From Boletus sp. NGJ (taxonomy: Eukaryota; Basidiomycota; Agaricomycetes; Boletales; Boletaceae): 64,000 nucleotides of DNA. Shown here piece by piece: positions 34,883-47,640 of the stretch (the stretch's first letter is position 1; every line of letters begins with the position of its first letter). Where the stretch lies: assembly GCA_019096195.1 (NCBI GenBank), contig JAGTXK010000014.1:186001-250000 (forward strand), given 5' to 3'. Made by a program: the position numbers and the translations under genes. A model generated the notes under the pieces. That model made no database searches. It was not told the DNA's origin and saw nothing but the letters and a program-made list of their open reading frames with translations.

Positions 34883-37800
34883 TAGTGATGTGCTGGGCCT
34901 GGCCCAGCCCCAAAGCCCAGGCTCAGGCTTGGCTTTCAAGGGCTCAGGCTTGGAAAAATTGAAGCCTGAGCCCCTATTGACAGCTTGCTAGGGCCCAGGG
35001 CCTAGCCCGGCCTAAGCCCTAGCTTTATTTGTGTCAGAGTTTAAATTCAACATATGATAGCAATATGAGTGACATGAGAAAACTACTCTAAAATCAACAT
35101 ATTAACATTACTAACATCCACCTCGAGAACCACCTCTTCATTAGTATCCTGAGACACAGCTATATCTTCATTACCATACTCTGACAACACTGAGGGATTC
35201 TGTAATTCACGGAACAACAAGTCCCGTTGGATAAGGGATTTGAGGCATTGAAGTGCTTCGATAATATCAGCATTGAGTTGATTCCATCATTTGGTGATAG
35301 TGATAGCGGAGGATGAGAATGCCCATTCACTGGATACCAAAGTAGCCATGATTGAGAGGTAATCATGAGCTAAAGAGCCCCACACAGGATACCTGGCTGC
35401 ATTGAGACCCCACCACTGTATGATCGACATACCCGGGGCTAGTTGATCCTTCAAGTTCAGGTATCCATGAAATTCTTGCAGCCAAGGTTGTTCATAATCA
35501 GCATGCATCAAAGGTATGTCATTGTCTTCATCTTCATCTTCATCATCCAACAGCTCACATAACAATCGACTAATTTTGCCATATGCCGCCATCGTCTGAA
35601 GGAGCTTGACTGGCTTGGTGACAATGGCACCATTCAGTTCCATGTATCGTTCCTTGTACTATAGTGAATCAGCAAAGAGGAATATGTATATACTCACAAC
35701 AATATTGGATAGTAACGTACCAGCTCCTCCACATGTTTCATTGCATCATCATACATATGTACTTCCCAATACTTGCATATATAATTGGACTTTTGGATGG
35801 GATCGAGCACTATAAACCATTAGCAAACAGCAGTGTAACTCATTACCATGGCAACGTACACATCACCATAATATATGCATCTGAATCTGCCGTCTTCTCA
35901 TAGTAGTTCATGACCTTGTTGACCCCAGGCTCGAGTGCCGGCCAGAAGTCTAAGTATTCTGCCTTTAAGCTTCATGTGTACCATGCCTTATGCAAAGATT
36001 CAAGAGCTGGGAGGGCAAGATGAGTGGCTGGGCCACTGTTGGAGGCGAAAGACTGTTGTGCATATTCAGCCTTTGTGAGCAGATGCAGTAACTGCAAGAC
36101 ACGGTCCCACTCTGCATCTGTTAGTTGGAGATCCTGGAGTTTTTGATGCTTCTCTCAATCCCTCTCAGCTCCAGCCATTTCATGCATGAATGTATCAACA
36201 TCGTCTCTGAGCTTTTTGGCATGGTCAAGCATCAGGTATGTCAACAACCATCTAACTGGCATGTCAAGAAAGAGTTGAAGAGGGTGTTGTTGGGGCAGAT
36301 GGTTTGGGCCATCTCATTGTTGAATCATCTGAAACAGTTGCTTGCGTTTGATGGATGAGTGCTCCTAAGTAATGTTCTCAGTAATGTTCTTAAAGAGTCC
36401 CCAATAACATTGAACGTCACCTACCTTGACATAAATGGAACGGATTACCCCTACTTCATCACACTGGGCCCTGCGCTCCACAATTAATTCTGCCTCAGGA
36501 TTCTTGGGGTTGTATTCCTGGGATTGACTATGAATGCGCAGTAGTGCTTGTGTTGCTAAATTAACAATGTGGGCAAGGCAACTTCATATATATATTAGCA
36601 AGGCTTGAACAGAACGATACACTGTATCAACACCTACCAAACTCGTCTTTTTTTGGCGTTCCACTTCTTGCCTGTCACCTGCTCAATTTGTATTGCAAAC
36701 TCACTTGCCATCGTGTCCATCTTGCTAGCATTATTGCAAGTAAGATGGCCAATCTGTGGTATCAAGTTAGTTTTAGTAGTCTGAATGTCGAGGTTTAAAC
36801 CTTACCTTATGTGAGATCCCAAGGTGCTGGACAATCTTGTATAGGGCCTGTCTCAATTGAAACCCATTATGTGCATTGTTCATCTGTATGAAGCCGAGAA
36901 GTGCAGTTTTGAGCTCCCACACACCTGGTGAGGCTTCCTACATCCATGACCCGGTGACCGCGAAGTAAGCATCAGTGTTCGAAGCTTGCCATGCATCATA
37001 CATTAAGTTTATGTGGCCTTTGACAGTGTCACTCTACAAATGACTTAAATACATTATATAGTTGACACACAGAATTCTTACTTACCAATAGTTGTGACCA
37101 TAGTTTTACCATATGCTCCCTGAACATGTCAATTATGAGCATACGAGTATACTTACGACTCGGGATCTTAACACCATTGGTCGTCGCTAGCACTGCAATG
37201 TTGATCATTTTCCTGAAAGAGGGATGCTCAAGAGCAGATATTGGCTGGCAAAGAATGAGCTTGATAGATAGGTCTAGATTCTACTTTGGATTACCTGATC
37301 TGTATCTTCTGCCCATTTTAAATACTCAGCCTTTTGTTGAACATTAGCGCACAATGAACAGATCATAAGATGGTAGTACATACCCGATGGCAGGATTGCA
37401 AATGCCACCACAGTGTTGATATCTCAGCAACGAGAGGTTTCCTATGGATCTAGGATATCACCATTTATTAGTATTATATGCAGTTAAAGAAATGGACAAT
37501 ATGGTATGAGCAGCACTTGCAGTTCTGATACTTCTTGCCATCGCTGTCATGGACAACAGGCTTGTCGAAAAATTGGTTGACATCGCGGCCTCGTTGCTCT
37601 CAACGAACCTTTTAAGGCTCATCGATATCCATGACTTGGATATCTGCTTGTCCATTGGGTAATGAGGTCGACAAACCTATTGAATGTTAGAGGGTTAGCC
37701 CATCAGAGTTCTATGTGCCGTGTACTTACCATTATTGTCAGCACTGGTCAATGTTGCTACACGTTTCACTACAATGTGTTACTTTGGTCAGTGAGGCAAT

Positions 37801-38366
37801 GAATTTGAGAATAGCACAAGTGTACCTTTGCCAATGGGCCCAAATGGTGGTGTTTCCTCATCATCTGTGTCAGGATTGTTGGCCCTTTTGCACTTTCAGC
37901 CCAGAGAAGTTGAAGAAAAAGATGGTGGAGGAGAGTCATCAGTGTGGGAGGGCAACTTGGGCAACTCACGGGGCACACTGTCTCCAGCCCCCAATGGGCC
38001 TGATTTGAGTGCCTGGTGTGAGCGAAGCTCAGGTGTGGCTGCATTGTCAGCATCTCTGAGCCTGGCCTCTGGAACAGTTGCCCATTTGGGTCGAGTGGCT
38101 ATGTTGTCACTGGTGGTGGCATTCATTTCAGTGGTAGTACATATACAAGGTGAGTTGGTTTCATGGTTCACACCAAATAAAGTTTACAAATATTACTAAT
38201 CAGGCCCTGGCCATAGGCTCTGGCCCAGGGCTTGCTAAAACTGAAGCCTAAGCCCTAAGCCCCATCAGGCCCCTGCCCAGGGCCCGGCTTGGCTCAGCCT
38301 GAGAAGGCAAAGCCAGGCCCAGCCTGGGGCTTCAGAGGGCCCAAAGCCCGGCCTGGCACATCACTA
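34883..38366 (-). mobile_element. hAT DNA transposon inserted in Copia integrase
   Basis: A 3484-bp element with 11-bp inverted ends (TAGTGATGTGC ... GCACATCACTA) and an 8-bp target-site duplication, GTTGCCAA at 34875-34882 and GTTGTCAA at 38367-38374, differing by one C-to-T change. Both subterminal regions (about 34893-35030 and 38200-38355) are packed with GGCCC/GGGCC/AGGCT words, typical binding sites of hAT elements. The transposase lies on the minus strand in several exons. Flanking Copia sequence continues on both sides. Confidence 0.93.
35097..38171 (-). pseudogene. hAT transposase, multi-exon, decayed
   Basis: The C-terminal exon (about 35097-35643) has the hAT dimerisation motif WWGLNAARYPVWGSLAHDYL then SIMATLVSSEWAFSSSAI, followed by LNADIIEALQCLKSLIQRD and RDLLFRELQNPSVL. 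Between them a TGA at 35287-35289 sits where the family has Arg (KRRN), a CGA-to-TGA change. Near 37500-37620 the minus strand reads DVNQFFDKPVVHDSDGKKYQ then NCKCC, the BED-like zinc finger. A Ser/Pro-rich N-terminal part lies at 37896-38171. The middle (RNase H-like core, about 36000-37300) is spread over short pieces with stops. The protein would bind the subterminal repeats; this copy is inactive. Confidence 0.75.
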
Positions 38367-39793
38367 GTTGTCAATGGCAGATGCACACTCCCCCTGCCAC
38401 TCCTTCGCGATTGGCTTCTGTGTTGCCTTCATATATACACACAACTTGCAAAAAGTGCCCTCATCTTGCATCAGGTCGAATTTTAGTCCACTAACCAACC
38501 CATTTTCAGCAAGCCATCATGCAGCAGACAGCGTGATGTGACCATTTCAATAGTGGCATGTGCAGACTCCTCCCAGTCATGCACCACATGATAAAGTCCT
38601 TTCAAGATGTGTGGAATTTTTCTGATCATTTCTCTGTCTGATCCTTTGATTGTGCAGTATCCTTCTGTGAATGTGGTTGAGAAACCAAGTTTGTTGAGCC
38701 AACCGATCGACACAAGCATATATCCAACTTTGGGTGAGAATAGTACTTTGGTAAGACACAATTTTGATATGTCATACCCATTTGGGACTTCTATAATCAT
38801 GTCGCCAACTCCAGTGGCAGAAAACGGCTGTTTATTTGCAGCGGTAAGTGATTTGAGTGTGATCAGGGTGATTGATTTGAACTGATCACAATAAGGGGAT
38901 ATGTGGTGCGTTGTTCCAGAATCATACAATTCCACTCGGTGGGTGTTATCAGTGGTGTTGCTGACTTTCATTGCAGTTTCACCATTATCCAGGTGAGTTG
39001 TCTTGTTGATGACTTCATCGTCTAACAGATCGTCCTCCTCTGCTAGTGAAAACCAATCATCTGTGTCAAGGTGTCCACTGTCTGACATGTCTGTTTCGTC
39101 ATCCAACAATTTGGACATCAGCTCTGACAGCTTGTCATTGTCCTTGCTTAGGGGATTGAAAACTCCAAAGACTCTGTCATCAGAATCAGAGTCAGCAACT
39201 ACATTGGCTGCATTGGTGGGTCCCTTCTCCTTCTCTCCCAATTTGTTGTGGTATGGTGACAGGTGCATGTCCGATCCACAGATCCAGCAGGTATGCAGTT
39301 TTCGACCAACATTTCCACCTCTCCTGGTGGTTCCCCTGCCTTGGCCATGTCCTCAGGCAGATGATTCCAAGGTAAGTGATAGTGCAACATCTTTGTCTTT
39401 TGAATCTCTGTTGTTTTTCACAGGGTATCGGGCTTTCTGATGATCAGCCTCCTCCGCAACAATAGAGATCAGGATGTCAGGTGACAACATCTTCATTTGG
39501 CTATATAGCTGAGTGGCACCAAGGTGGATTGAGGCGAAGTTGGCAAGGGAATTGGGGAGGGACTTGATGATGGTGGATCGGTAATCCTTCTCATCGATTG
39601 TGATGCTGACAGCCACTAACTTTTCTCGTTTGGTTCTTTGGCCATCCAGGAATTGGCGAACATTGCCACCCTTCAACAATTTTGATTTGAGGAATTCCAT
39701 ATGAAGGTCAGTCTGAGTGTAAGCCCCTTTTTCCATGTATTCCTTGCTAACCTCTTTCCACATCTCCGCTGCACTCATCAGAGAGCGGATATG

Positions 39794-41806
39794 TGAAACG
39801 ATCACTGTTGATATCACCTATTTATTAACAATCCCAACTACACCTTCGCACTACCTATAGACAATACATTTGCCTACTCTCACTAAACTCCATTCTAGCC
39901 TCACCTCGCATACACCTAGAGTAGTCACTTATCGTACTCTCCCCCATACGATATACCATACACTGCATACACCTACATACGCTTTCATTAGCTGTACCCT
40001 CGTCGTGCCTGCTACACTATGACACCAAGTAGCCTCACGGCTAAACCCCAGCATTCACTGCCACAAGCACAGGCCCGCACGCCTCTAAACTACCACACCC
40101 CGTGGACATACCTGACGCAGTGCTCGGTACACTACACAAGTACTAATCAGGAGTCCACCTCCAGATTCTCGAATCCCCCACTCGACCCTTGATCCCCGGT
40201 TCACACTATAGATCATCCCTCGTACCGCCAAGTACTAATCAAGCCCACGCTAGATTAACCCCTAGACATAGACAAGACCTGATCTATCATCCGATACAAT
40301 CTTGTCTCAATACCAGATCCAACAATCACCCTATGTGATGCCTTACGCATCATTCCCTCTCTTGTCTCCCACCTCCATTCCTATCTATTAGCCTCCTTTG
40401 ATATATCACACATAGCCGTGTCTAGAACGCTCTGGACTACATTCCACTTACATGCGTATACCATACGCATCTCATTCCATTGTTTCTCCTTTTCGCCATT
40501 GGACACTAACATTCCTTGTTTCCTGTGATATCATACCCAGTACCCACGATGTCATAGCACAGCACGGTCCATGCACCACTATCGGTAGTATATAAGTAGC
40601 TGGTAGAGTACCATGTTTCGCTTAGTCTTGAAATTGCCTTTCTCTCTGTCACATATTGCTTTGGTCAGCAATGCTTCAGATATCAGGTCTAGATTTCTCT
40701 CTTTCGTCCATTGTGAGTTCCTTTCAAATTTCAAGACTCACCCCCGGTCACTGAGCATTGGCTCCCCAACTCAGGCCACTGTCGCCTGACCGCATTGAAA
40801 CACACGTGTCGTCGTTGGACTAAGGTAAGTCTTCGACACCCCTTCTCCCTTACACTCAACCAGGCCTCGTGAGCCTGCCTGCTTCCTTACTCTGTCCCTC
40901 CGCACCTTCCCATATCCGATCCCTCAGAACAATCGTAGACCCCAACAGTGAACCTCTTTAGGGGATCCCTAGGAGTTTGGTTAGTGTTGAACGCAATTCC
41001 AGCCTTTTGAGGTGGTTGTTAGCGCCAAATGCAGGCTACAACTAGGGAAAAGAATAAGGAGAAAAGAGACCAAGAGTACCCATCATGTTCCCCCTTCCTA
41101 AATGCATACGTGTCTGAGTCTCCACAGACTATAAAAAGTGCTAGAGCTCATCGTTGAATATCAACACGGGAGACCAGCACTCCGCCCACGCTGTCATATA
41201 CACTCGTCCGGCATACAAATAAGGATAACATTGCTACCGGGCATAGAGCACTAGCCCCCATCGTCAGCTGAGCGTCTAGCTGTCCGTATCCCTCTTGACG
41301 CTACAGAGGGCGGGTTCACGTGATTACCCGTAACATCACGTAGGTGTGATAGCCGAGATTTATCTCGCCTTTCTCAGTGTGCACCACCGTCCCTTATTGC
41401 CTACGAACAAGGAAAATCAGAGTAGTCTCTGCCCATACTTTAGTGTACGCCCCCTCCCTGCACTTGGACTCGAGGCTCAGAAGTCGCTCACACGAGGACT
41501 TTGCTGCTCAGTCATTGCGCCCGTCTACCAAGACATTCCCCATGAGCTGCGTGTGCTGCTTTGTGCCACCAGTCACACCTGTCTCTCGAGAAACCACTTG
41601 CCCAATGCCCCAACCCTCACCTCTGTAGAGTGGGAGATCTATAGCAAGCAGCTGAAAGATGCTGCCATGCTTGAGTATCCTCTACAAGCAAACCCCCTCC
41701 ACGTAGTGCGCTTAGCGCCATATCTGTGCGTTCAGACCACAAATCATCGCACACCACCAATTCGTCATTGCTCGCTGCACTCAGCAATCGCTAGTGACAC
41801 GCTGCC
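39794..41806 (+). mobile_element. Ty3-C' 5' end: long LTR, leader and start of gag
   Basis: Begins TGAAACGATC at 39794, interrupting the Copia gag. The LTR ends at about 40726 (CTTTCA), 933 bp, much longer than LTR-C at 41807 (345 bp) though the right parts align ('ttagtcttgaaatt' at 40624). Right after it, 'aatttcaagact' is complementary to 'agtcttgaaatt' in the LTR. A leader follows, with 'ctaccgggcatagagcactagccc' shared with the next copy, then a gag start near 41520. It is cut at 41806 by the next element. CpG-rich, hence younger than the Copia it entered. A fossil of which only the 5' end is left here. Confidence 0.7.
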
Positions 41807-42151
41807 TGAAACGACCTAGTCATTTTCTTTCCACTTATCATAGTTAGCTAACACTTGTCGATCTCACGAATGCTTACATAGTTATCTTGAGCCCAGGCCT
41901 TACGCCTAGACCATACGTCATACATTAGTCAGACTACGTCACAACCCAATACCCATAGAATGGTCTAGACCCCACTACGTCACCATACGTCATATGGAAC
42001 CTTCTAGTAGCCTCTACGACTGGCCCTAAGCCGGGTCATGCATATATAAGATAGTGTACCAACACCTGTATTCCTTAGTCTTGAAATTCCTTTTCTCTCC
42101 TGTGGATAGCGCTCTTCGCGCCCCTAAGGATATTAAGGCTTTTCTCTTTCA
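41807..42151 (+). repeat. LTR-C, 5' copy of Ty3-C
   Basis: A 345-bp LTR with TGAAA...TTTCA ends and a TATA-like box (tgcatatataagatag near 42038). By eye it differs from the 3' LTR of the element at 60881-61225 at about 16 positions, many of them transitions. Confidence 0.85.
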
Positions 42152-43486
42152 AATTTCAAGACTACTACCTTGTCCCCAGGCTCTTCGCCTCTGGACACTT
42201 CCTCCTGTCTATATCGCTTTTTGCCTAGCTGAGCAAACTTTTTGCTCTCTAGTACCGCTCCCGCCTTCGACCTCAACACTCCCCGCATCTAGCCTCAGAG
42301 GAACCACGACCCTCTGTTAGCGTTAAGCATAACATCCAGCTTATTACAGTGGTTGCTAGCGTGGAGTCTCGTCACAGCTGCAGGCGAAAATAAGGAGTTA
42401 AGAGTCACTTTTTCCATTCCTCCATCCACTTTCCGAGTGCATGGGCTCTTTGCCACCGCTCACCCCATACCGGACCCCAGGTTTAGGGGAACCCACTAGT
42501 GCACATGAAGCACTTGAGTAGAGCACTCGTTGAAGCGCTCGTCTATACGCCCATCCAGCATAATAAATTAGGATAACGTTGCTACCGGGCATAGAGCACT
42601 AGCCCTGCTTCTCTGGTGGTTGTCGACCAGAGTGTACGCTGGTACTACGATAGTGTACCTGGGTTCGCATGATCACCCGCAACGTCACGTAGCTATGACA
42701 AGGAGGTTTATCTCGCCTTCCTCCTGTGTAGCACCTTCCCGTAGTAAGGAAGTTATCCTCCGGTTCCCCCACTCGACTCTCCCACTTCACGATGGTGTGC
42801 AGTCTTTCCCGCTGTCTTCTTTTTAAAGCTGCCTTCGGACACCCCCCGCATCTACAACGTCTTCTGTCGACGATATGTCTGGGCGCATCCAGACTACTGC
42901 TTCGTTGTCCACACCACTCTCACGACTTACTCCACGCACACTCACTGTCTCCGCACCATCACTCGCCTCGCCAAACTCGCCAGATTATGATGAGATGACC
43001 ACCATTCCCAACCCGTACTCTCGCCCCGCCTCCGCAGCCCCTGTGCCAGGCAGCTTCAGGGACCTGGCCAACCGGGCGGCCGCCCAGGGCCTTCCAACCC
43101 TCCAGCTGGTCCAGCCAACCCCACAACTCCCCATCGTGCCACACCTACAACAGGAGGTCGCCCAATACAATCTCCACCAATCAATACTCCGGTACAACAT
43201 CTGGCGCCAGGCATTCATGGCAGACCCAGAAGCGGCTGGACTGCCACCCCCAATCAAGGTCCCCCGTGTGGACCCTCCCACTCCAGACCCCTCCATACTA
43301 ACCTCCCCAAGACAAACCATCTGGGTCAACATGCCATCACCCACGAGAACACCCCGGGTCCAACCCCACTACCCGCCGCAGGGCCCTCCTCCTTCCCGTC
43401 CACTGCCGTCCCCGCCGTTGCCTTCCTCCCACCCGAATTCACCTGGGCTCCCGAGGGCTGCAGCATGTGGTTTTCCCCCCACATCC

Positions 43487-44001
43487 TGTTACGTTTCTTA
43501 CTACCTTTATCCTTTTCCCTTTTCCCTGCTCGTTATCCCTCTTACTCAAACACCCCGATGCCGCTATGCAGTTGGACTCCGCACTGGCACTTCACCCTCC
43601 CCATTATCTCATATCACTTACCTAACACAGAACCCCTTCTATTCCGCCTTCCTTTCCATAGGGTTCCACCGTGTTCCATTGCTGACTAACCATTGTTCCA
43701 TAACGTTCCATGGTGTTCCTTCGATCTCGTATATAAACTGTAGAACTACTTGTAACTCCGCAAGTAGTTCCTTCTGAATCTACTCTCATCTTCCCTGCGG
43801 ATCTCTGCGAGTCCTCATCCCACTCTTGAACGGACGCTCCACTCACCTTCGTCCCCAAGGCTTAACATGTCCTTGGTTATACAGGAAGACCCTGTACCTG
43901 CGTCTCTGGTAACTCCCCATTACTCGTCCCTCATCGACGTCGACTAGTTGTCTTCGTCACCTTTCAGATTACACCTACCTCTATCCGAGGCAGTTGTAAC
44001 A
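43487..44001 (+). mobile_element. Solo LTR, family D, inside Ty3-C gag
   Basis: A 515-bp LTR, TGTTACGTTTC...CAGTTGTAACA, with a perfect 5-bp target-site duplication CATCC (43482-43486 and 44002-44006). TATA-like box cgtatataaactg near 43728. Its ends and general plan match the 5' LTR of Ty3-D at 61229, but the bodies have diverged, so it is a sister subfamily. Confidence 0.88.
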
Positions 44002-44689
44002 CATCCCTGAGGATAGGAAAGAGCCTCGCAGCTAAGCTGGAACACTACGATGGCAATAAGGAAAAATTCATGCAATGGTGGCGCACAGTGACGCTATACC
44101 TCAACAGCTTTGAGACGGAGCCCACCAGCCGCCAAAAGATTTTAATCACCCTCTCGTATATGCGCAGCGAGAACGCAGCTGGCGCTTCTCCAACCTCCTT
44201 ACTGAAGGCGACGCCTATGCCGCAGTAAGCTTCGAGTTCTTCACTGATAAGTTGAAGAAAACTTTCCAACCCACTGGCCTCGTCAGAATAGCCGAACAGA
44301 AACTCTTTTCCCTCCAGCAGGGGAAGGAGACTGTTGAGGATTACTTTACCTGGCTATATCAACTGGCAATAGAGGCCAAATTCGACGTGTGAATCAACAG
44401 TCGGACGATCGTAAACCAAATCTGCCACCAGGCTCGAAACGACCTAGTGGAGTATGTCGAGAGGTATAAGCCAGACCTTATTGACAGCACGGACATCTGC
44501 GAATGGGAGACCGCCCTCGTACGGGCAGAAGAGGTACTTGGCGCCATTGTGGAGCACAAGAAGGCCTCTTCCGTCTACACGACGGGCCCCCACCTATAAC
44601 CCTCGATTCATACCACGCCCCCACTACAATCCACCTGCCGCACTGCCCCCCTCAACGCCCTATACTACCTTATCCATCTTAGTCCTGCT

Positions 44690-45098
44690 TCATAGCTGTC
44701 TCCAATCTAGTGTCTGTCTCACTTAAAAGCACTGCTCCAGCGAGGTCCCATCTCTGTTCCCTTTACTCAGCTAGTTACTCATTACACCTTACAAACTCTG
44801 TTACTAATACCTTTGTTCCGATTGTATATAAACTCTCGATACTACTCCTATAGATTTAGTTCAAATATCAACTCTGAACACCTCTCCTGTCTTCTGTTCA
44901 AATCTCAATGACTCACTCTGATCTCCACTCAACTTGACATTTGATCACATTGAGTCCTAACCTCTGACCTTCCTATATCCTTGAAATCCGGGATGATGGA
45001 CTCAAGCAAGGGTGCACCATATAAGGTGAAGCCAAGTTCCGACACCCTCAAGTAACTCCAGTCCTTCAGAGTTGCATCAGAGTTGTCTGTTCTTAACA
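44690..45098 (+). repeat. LTR-B fragment (right part)
   Basis: Follows LTR-B from 'tctagtgtctgtctcactta' to the LTR end 'gttcttaaca'. No self-priming site follows it, so it is probably a truncated solo LTR rather than the 5' LTR of the retroelement next to it. Confidence 0.75.
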
Positions 45099-45099
45099 A

Positions 45100-47640
45100 C
45101 TAGCCTCAGTGCAGTCAGCACTTGGTGTTGTCAGATAGTACAGGAAGGGAGAGGTTTCCAAGGAAGAAGCCATTCTCCATATCCAGATAGTCCTCACTTC
45201 TGAAGAGACTGAACCCTCCAATGAAAACCTCACCAGTGCCCTTACCACCTACATTTTCATGCTCAATGACCTTGATCAATCTGCTCAAGAGAATTAGCCC
45301 AAGGGGAGTCCCAGGAAATGCAGTCATCACAAGAGCCCCTATCTAGCCAAACCCTTCTTCAACCACTTCTCACCCAGAGAGAGGGGAGAATAATGAGACC
45401 AGCTTCTGTGATCCCTCATCAGACCCTGGAGGAGAGAAAAGACACCACTTCATCAACTCAGAGTCTGAGAAAACAGAGAAAGAGGGTTCTAAGTGCCACA
45501 GAGCATCAGTTAATGAGGACCTTTTCTCTTGGAAGGGGACCTCAGCAGTCCTTCAAGCTGAACTCCAGCCTGAGATCCAGCAGTGTCTCGACCTCCTTGA
45601 AGACTGGACAAAAGATTCTACCTATGTTGTTAGAAAGATTCTGCTCTCACCTGGATGCCCAGATTTCCCTCCTGACCAATGGCTCAACATTGTCAAAGGG
45701 TTTGCAGTCGACCTTGCCAAGGTTCTGGGAGCACACTACTCCACTGATGTCTCAACTCAGCAGAGCCAAGATATTGGAGACCTCTTCCCAGTTTGAGTTT
45801 CCAAGCCATCCAAGGCCATCAGGTTGTATGAAAACTAGGTCATTGCATTTGGAAAGACCATCCAAGCGATCACTTTCACCCTGCCAGGTCAATACTCTGA
45901 ATATATTGCCTATCAAGCATATATATCGGCCCTCTTTGCCTCCATCTTCTCTTCATTCCACTCTCGAGTCATTAACCTTAACAAAGCCATCAGACTTCGA
46001 GCTGCCAATCAAAAGCACCTTCACCTCTCTGATTTTGCCTGGTTTGAGGACCTCAGAACCATTTACCTCATCTCATTTGACATGGATCTGAGTGCTGGAG
46101 AGGAAGAACAAGGTGCAAAGTGAGCTGGGAAGTCTACCAATTCTAAAGGAAGAAAGCCCTGCCATAACTGGAATTGAGGCATCTCTTACAAGCAAGTATC
46201 TGAATGTCCATACTCTCATGTCTGCGATCACAATAGGTGCAGAGGAGTTTATAGATGCCCCAAGTGTCCAAAGTCAAAACCTCAATCAAGAACTTAGTAA
46301 GGGTCTTTCTGCAGGAGCAGATTGACAAGGAGGTTGTGCTTGGTCGCTATTCAAAGTCATTCAGAGCAGATCTCCTTCTAGGGATGTACAGTATGCCAAT
46401 CCATGCAGTTCACAAGCCTAGGACCAACAAGCATCATCTTGTGACTGATCGCAGTGCTGGTCAGTTTGCTCTTAACAACATGATTTCACATGAGGACATT
46501 GCTGGGGTCACCTTGGACAATGCCCTTTGCCATCTTTGCCAGCAGGACCCTGATCTCGACCTCATCCTCTGGAAGGCTGATGTTTCTGAGGCATATAGGT
46601 GTATGCCAATACATCCACTGTGGCAAATCAAGCAGGTTGACTCCTATGGGTCCAAGCATTATGTGGATTGCTGTAATGTCTTTAGAGGTCATCTTCGCAG
46701 TGCATTTGGCATGCTTTCATGTTCCTTGTCACCTGGATTGCTGTCATAAAGTATCTTATCCAATATCTCTATGTCTATGTTGATGACTCCTTCTCTGCTT
46801 AGAAGAGAGGCGAGTTGCTCTTCTACAAGGGCTATCAGAAGCAGCTTCCTTCTCACCTCACTTATCTATGTACTTCAGCTCTGGAACTTCATTGGCCTGC
46901 CTCATGAGGAGCGAAAGCAGGTCTTTGGAGATGAGCTGACCATCATTGGCTTTGAAGTCTATTCCAATCTTATGAGGGTGCATATATTAGAGGAATCTAA
47001 GCTGCAGCTCATCACAGCTGTTCGAGATTTCACTCTGCATGGCACAAGACATCCCTTGAGAGATTTCCAGCAAATTGGGCACTCAATGTGTATCCTTGAA
47101 ATCCTTCACCCTGGTCTGTGTGCCCTCTATGCCAAGACAGCTGGCAAGTTGTTTCAAAAGGCACTCTTTTGAGTCAACCAGGATCTCAAAAGGGATTTGG
47201 CTTGGGTGATTGACCATCTTATTCATTCAGATGGGATTTACTTCCTATGCTCTGTTGCCTGGTCATTTGATGACCTCTCACCTTCCATCCTCCATGTGTA
47301 TTGTGTGATGCCTCCCCATTTGGCTTAGGCATCCAGTATCCATTGCTCAATCTAGCATTCCAAGTACCAGCTCATGAGATCTTCGCCCAACATGGTAGGT
47401 CCATCTTCTATCTTGAGTCCTTGTGTGTCTGTGCAACCATCTCTCAAAGGGACAATACCTTGCACAATTTGCTTTCATTGACTTTTGAGTTTTCCATGTT
47501 GCTGGAGTTTACAATCAGATTGCCGATGCTCTCTCTTACCTTTAGAATGATCAGCTTGCAGCATCACACCCTGAGCTGACCATCACATCATTTCAACCCC
47601 CTCAACCTGCCTGGGGGCAGCCAAGTTATGTACGAGCCTA
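45100..47640 (+). mobile_element. Reverse-transcriptase retroelement fossil, not Ty3 or Copia (DIRS-like lineage suspected)
   Basis: The first part reads KILLSPECPDFPPDQWLNI, SQDIGDLFPV and AIRLRAANQKHLHLSDFAWF, ending in a Cys/His cluster (ECPYSHVCDHNRC, about 46200-46240), a gag-like protein. The second part is a reverse transcriptase-RNase H with HHLVTDRSAGQFALNNMI, LILWKADVSEAYRCMPIHPL, FIGLPHEERKQVFGDEL and, near the end, LTITSFQPPQPAWGQ. This combination is familiar from Agaricomycete retroelements that may belong with tyrosine-recombinase (DIRS-like) elements, but I saw no recombinase here. Many breaks. No terminal repeats assigned. Confidence 0.6.

Larger units (their letters stand above)
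31765..39793 (-). mobile_element. Copia (Ty1) element, old, with a hAT insertion
   Basis: A minus-strand Copia fossil. In order on the minus strand: gag (about 39350-39793, LMSAAEMWKEVSKEYMEKGA), protease (about 38900-38950, ELYDSGTTHHISPY) and the GAG-pre-integrase region (about 38480-38900), integrase (about 33700-34870 after the hAT), reverse transcriptase (about 32850-33640, with MKWVFCTKKDTARNIVWYKA and ELHQVDVKGAYLNEEL), RNase H (about 32280-32780), polypurine tract (32161-32172, ttgagggggag) and 3' LTR (31765-32160). The 5' LTR and the start of gag are gone, cut at 39793 by a Ty3-C-like LTR. Many breaks; CpG nearly absent. Family and order are clear. Confidence 0.85.
41807..44689 (+). 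mobile_element. Ty3-C (copy 1): 5' LTR, leader and gag
   Basis: The 5' LTR is 41807-42151 (TGAAACGACC...CTCTTTCA), followed by the self-priming site aatttcaagacta. The leader to 42874 includes 'ctaccgggcatagagcactagccc' near 42577. Gag starts MSGRIQTTASLSTPLSRLTP at 42875 and is Pro/Ser-rich in its first 200 residues; a solo LTR-D (43487-44001) splits it. The gag domain follows (LEHYDGNKEKFMQWWRTVTL near 44035-44100, TSRQKILITLSYMRSENAAG). The element ends near 44689 against an LTR-B piece. Broken, about ten or fewer visible breaks in this part. Confidence 0.8.

Noticed and set aside
42600-42720. tRNA-like B-box (gggttcgcatgatc)
   Set aside because: No matching A-box or cloverleaf; it lies in the conserved leader of Ty3-C and recurs in altered form at 41325.
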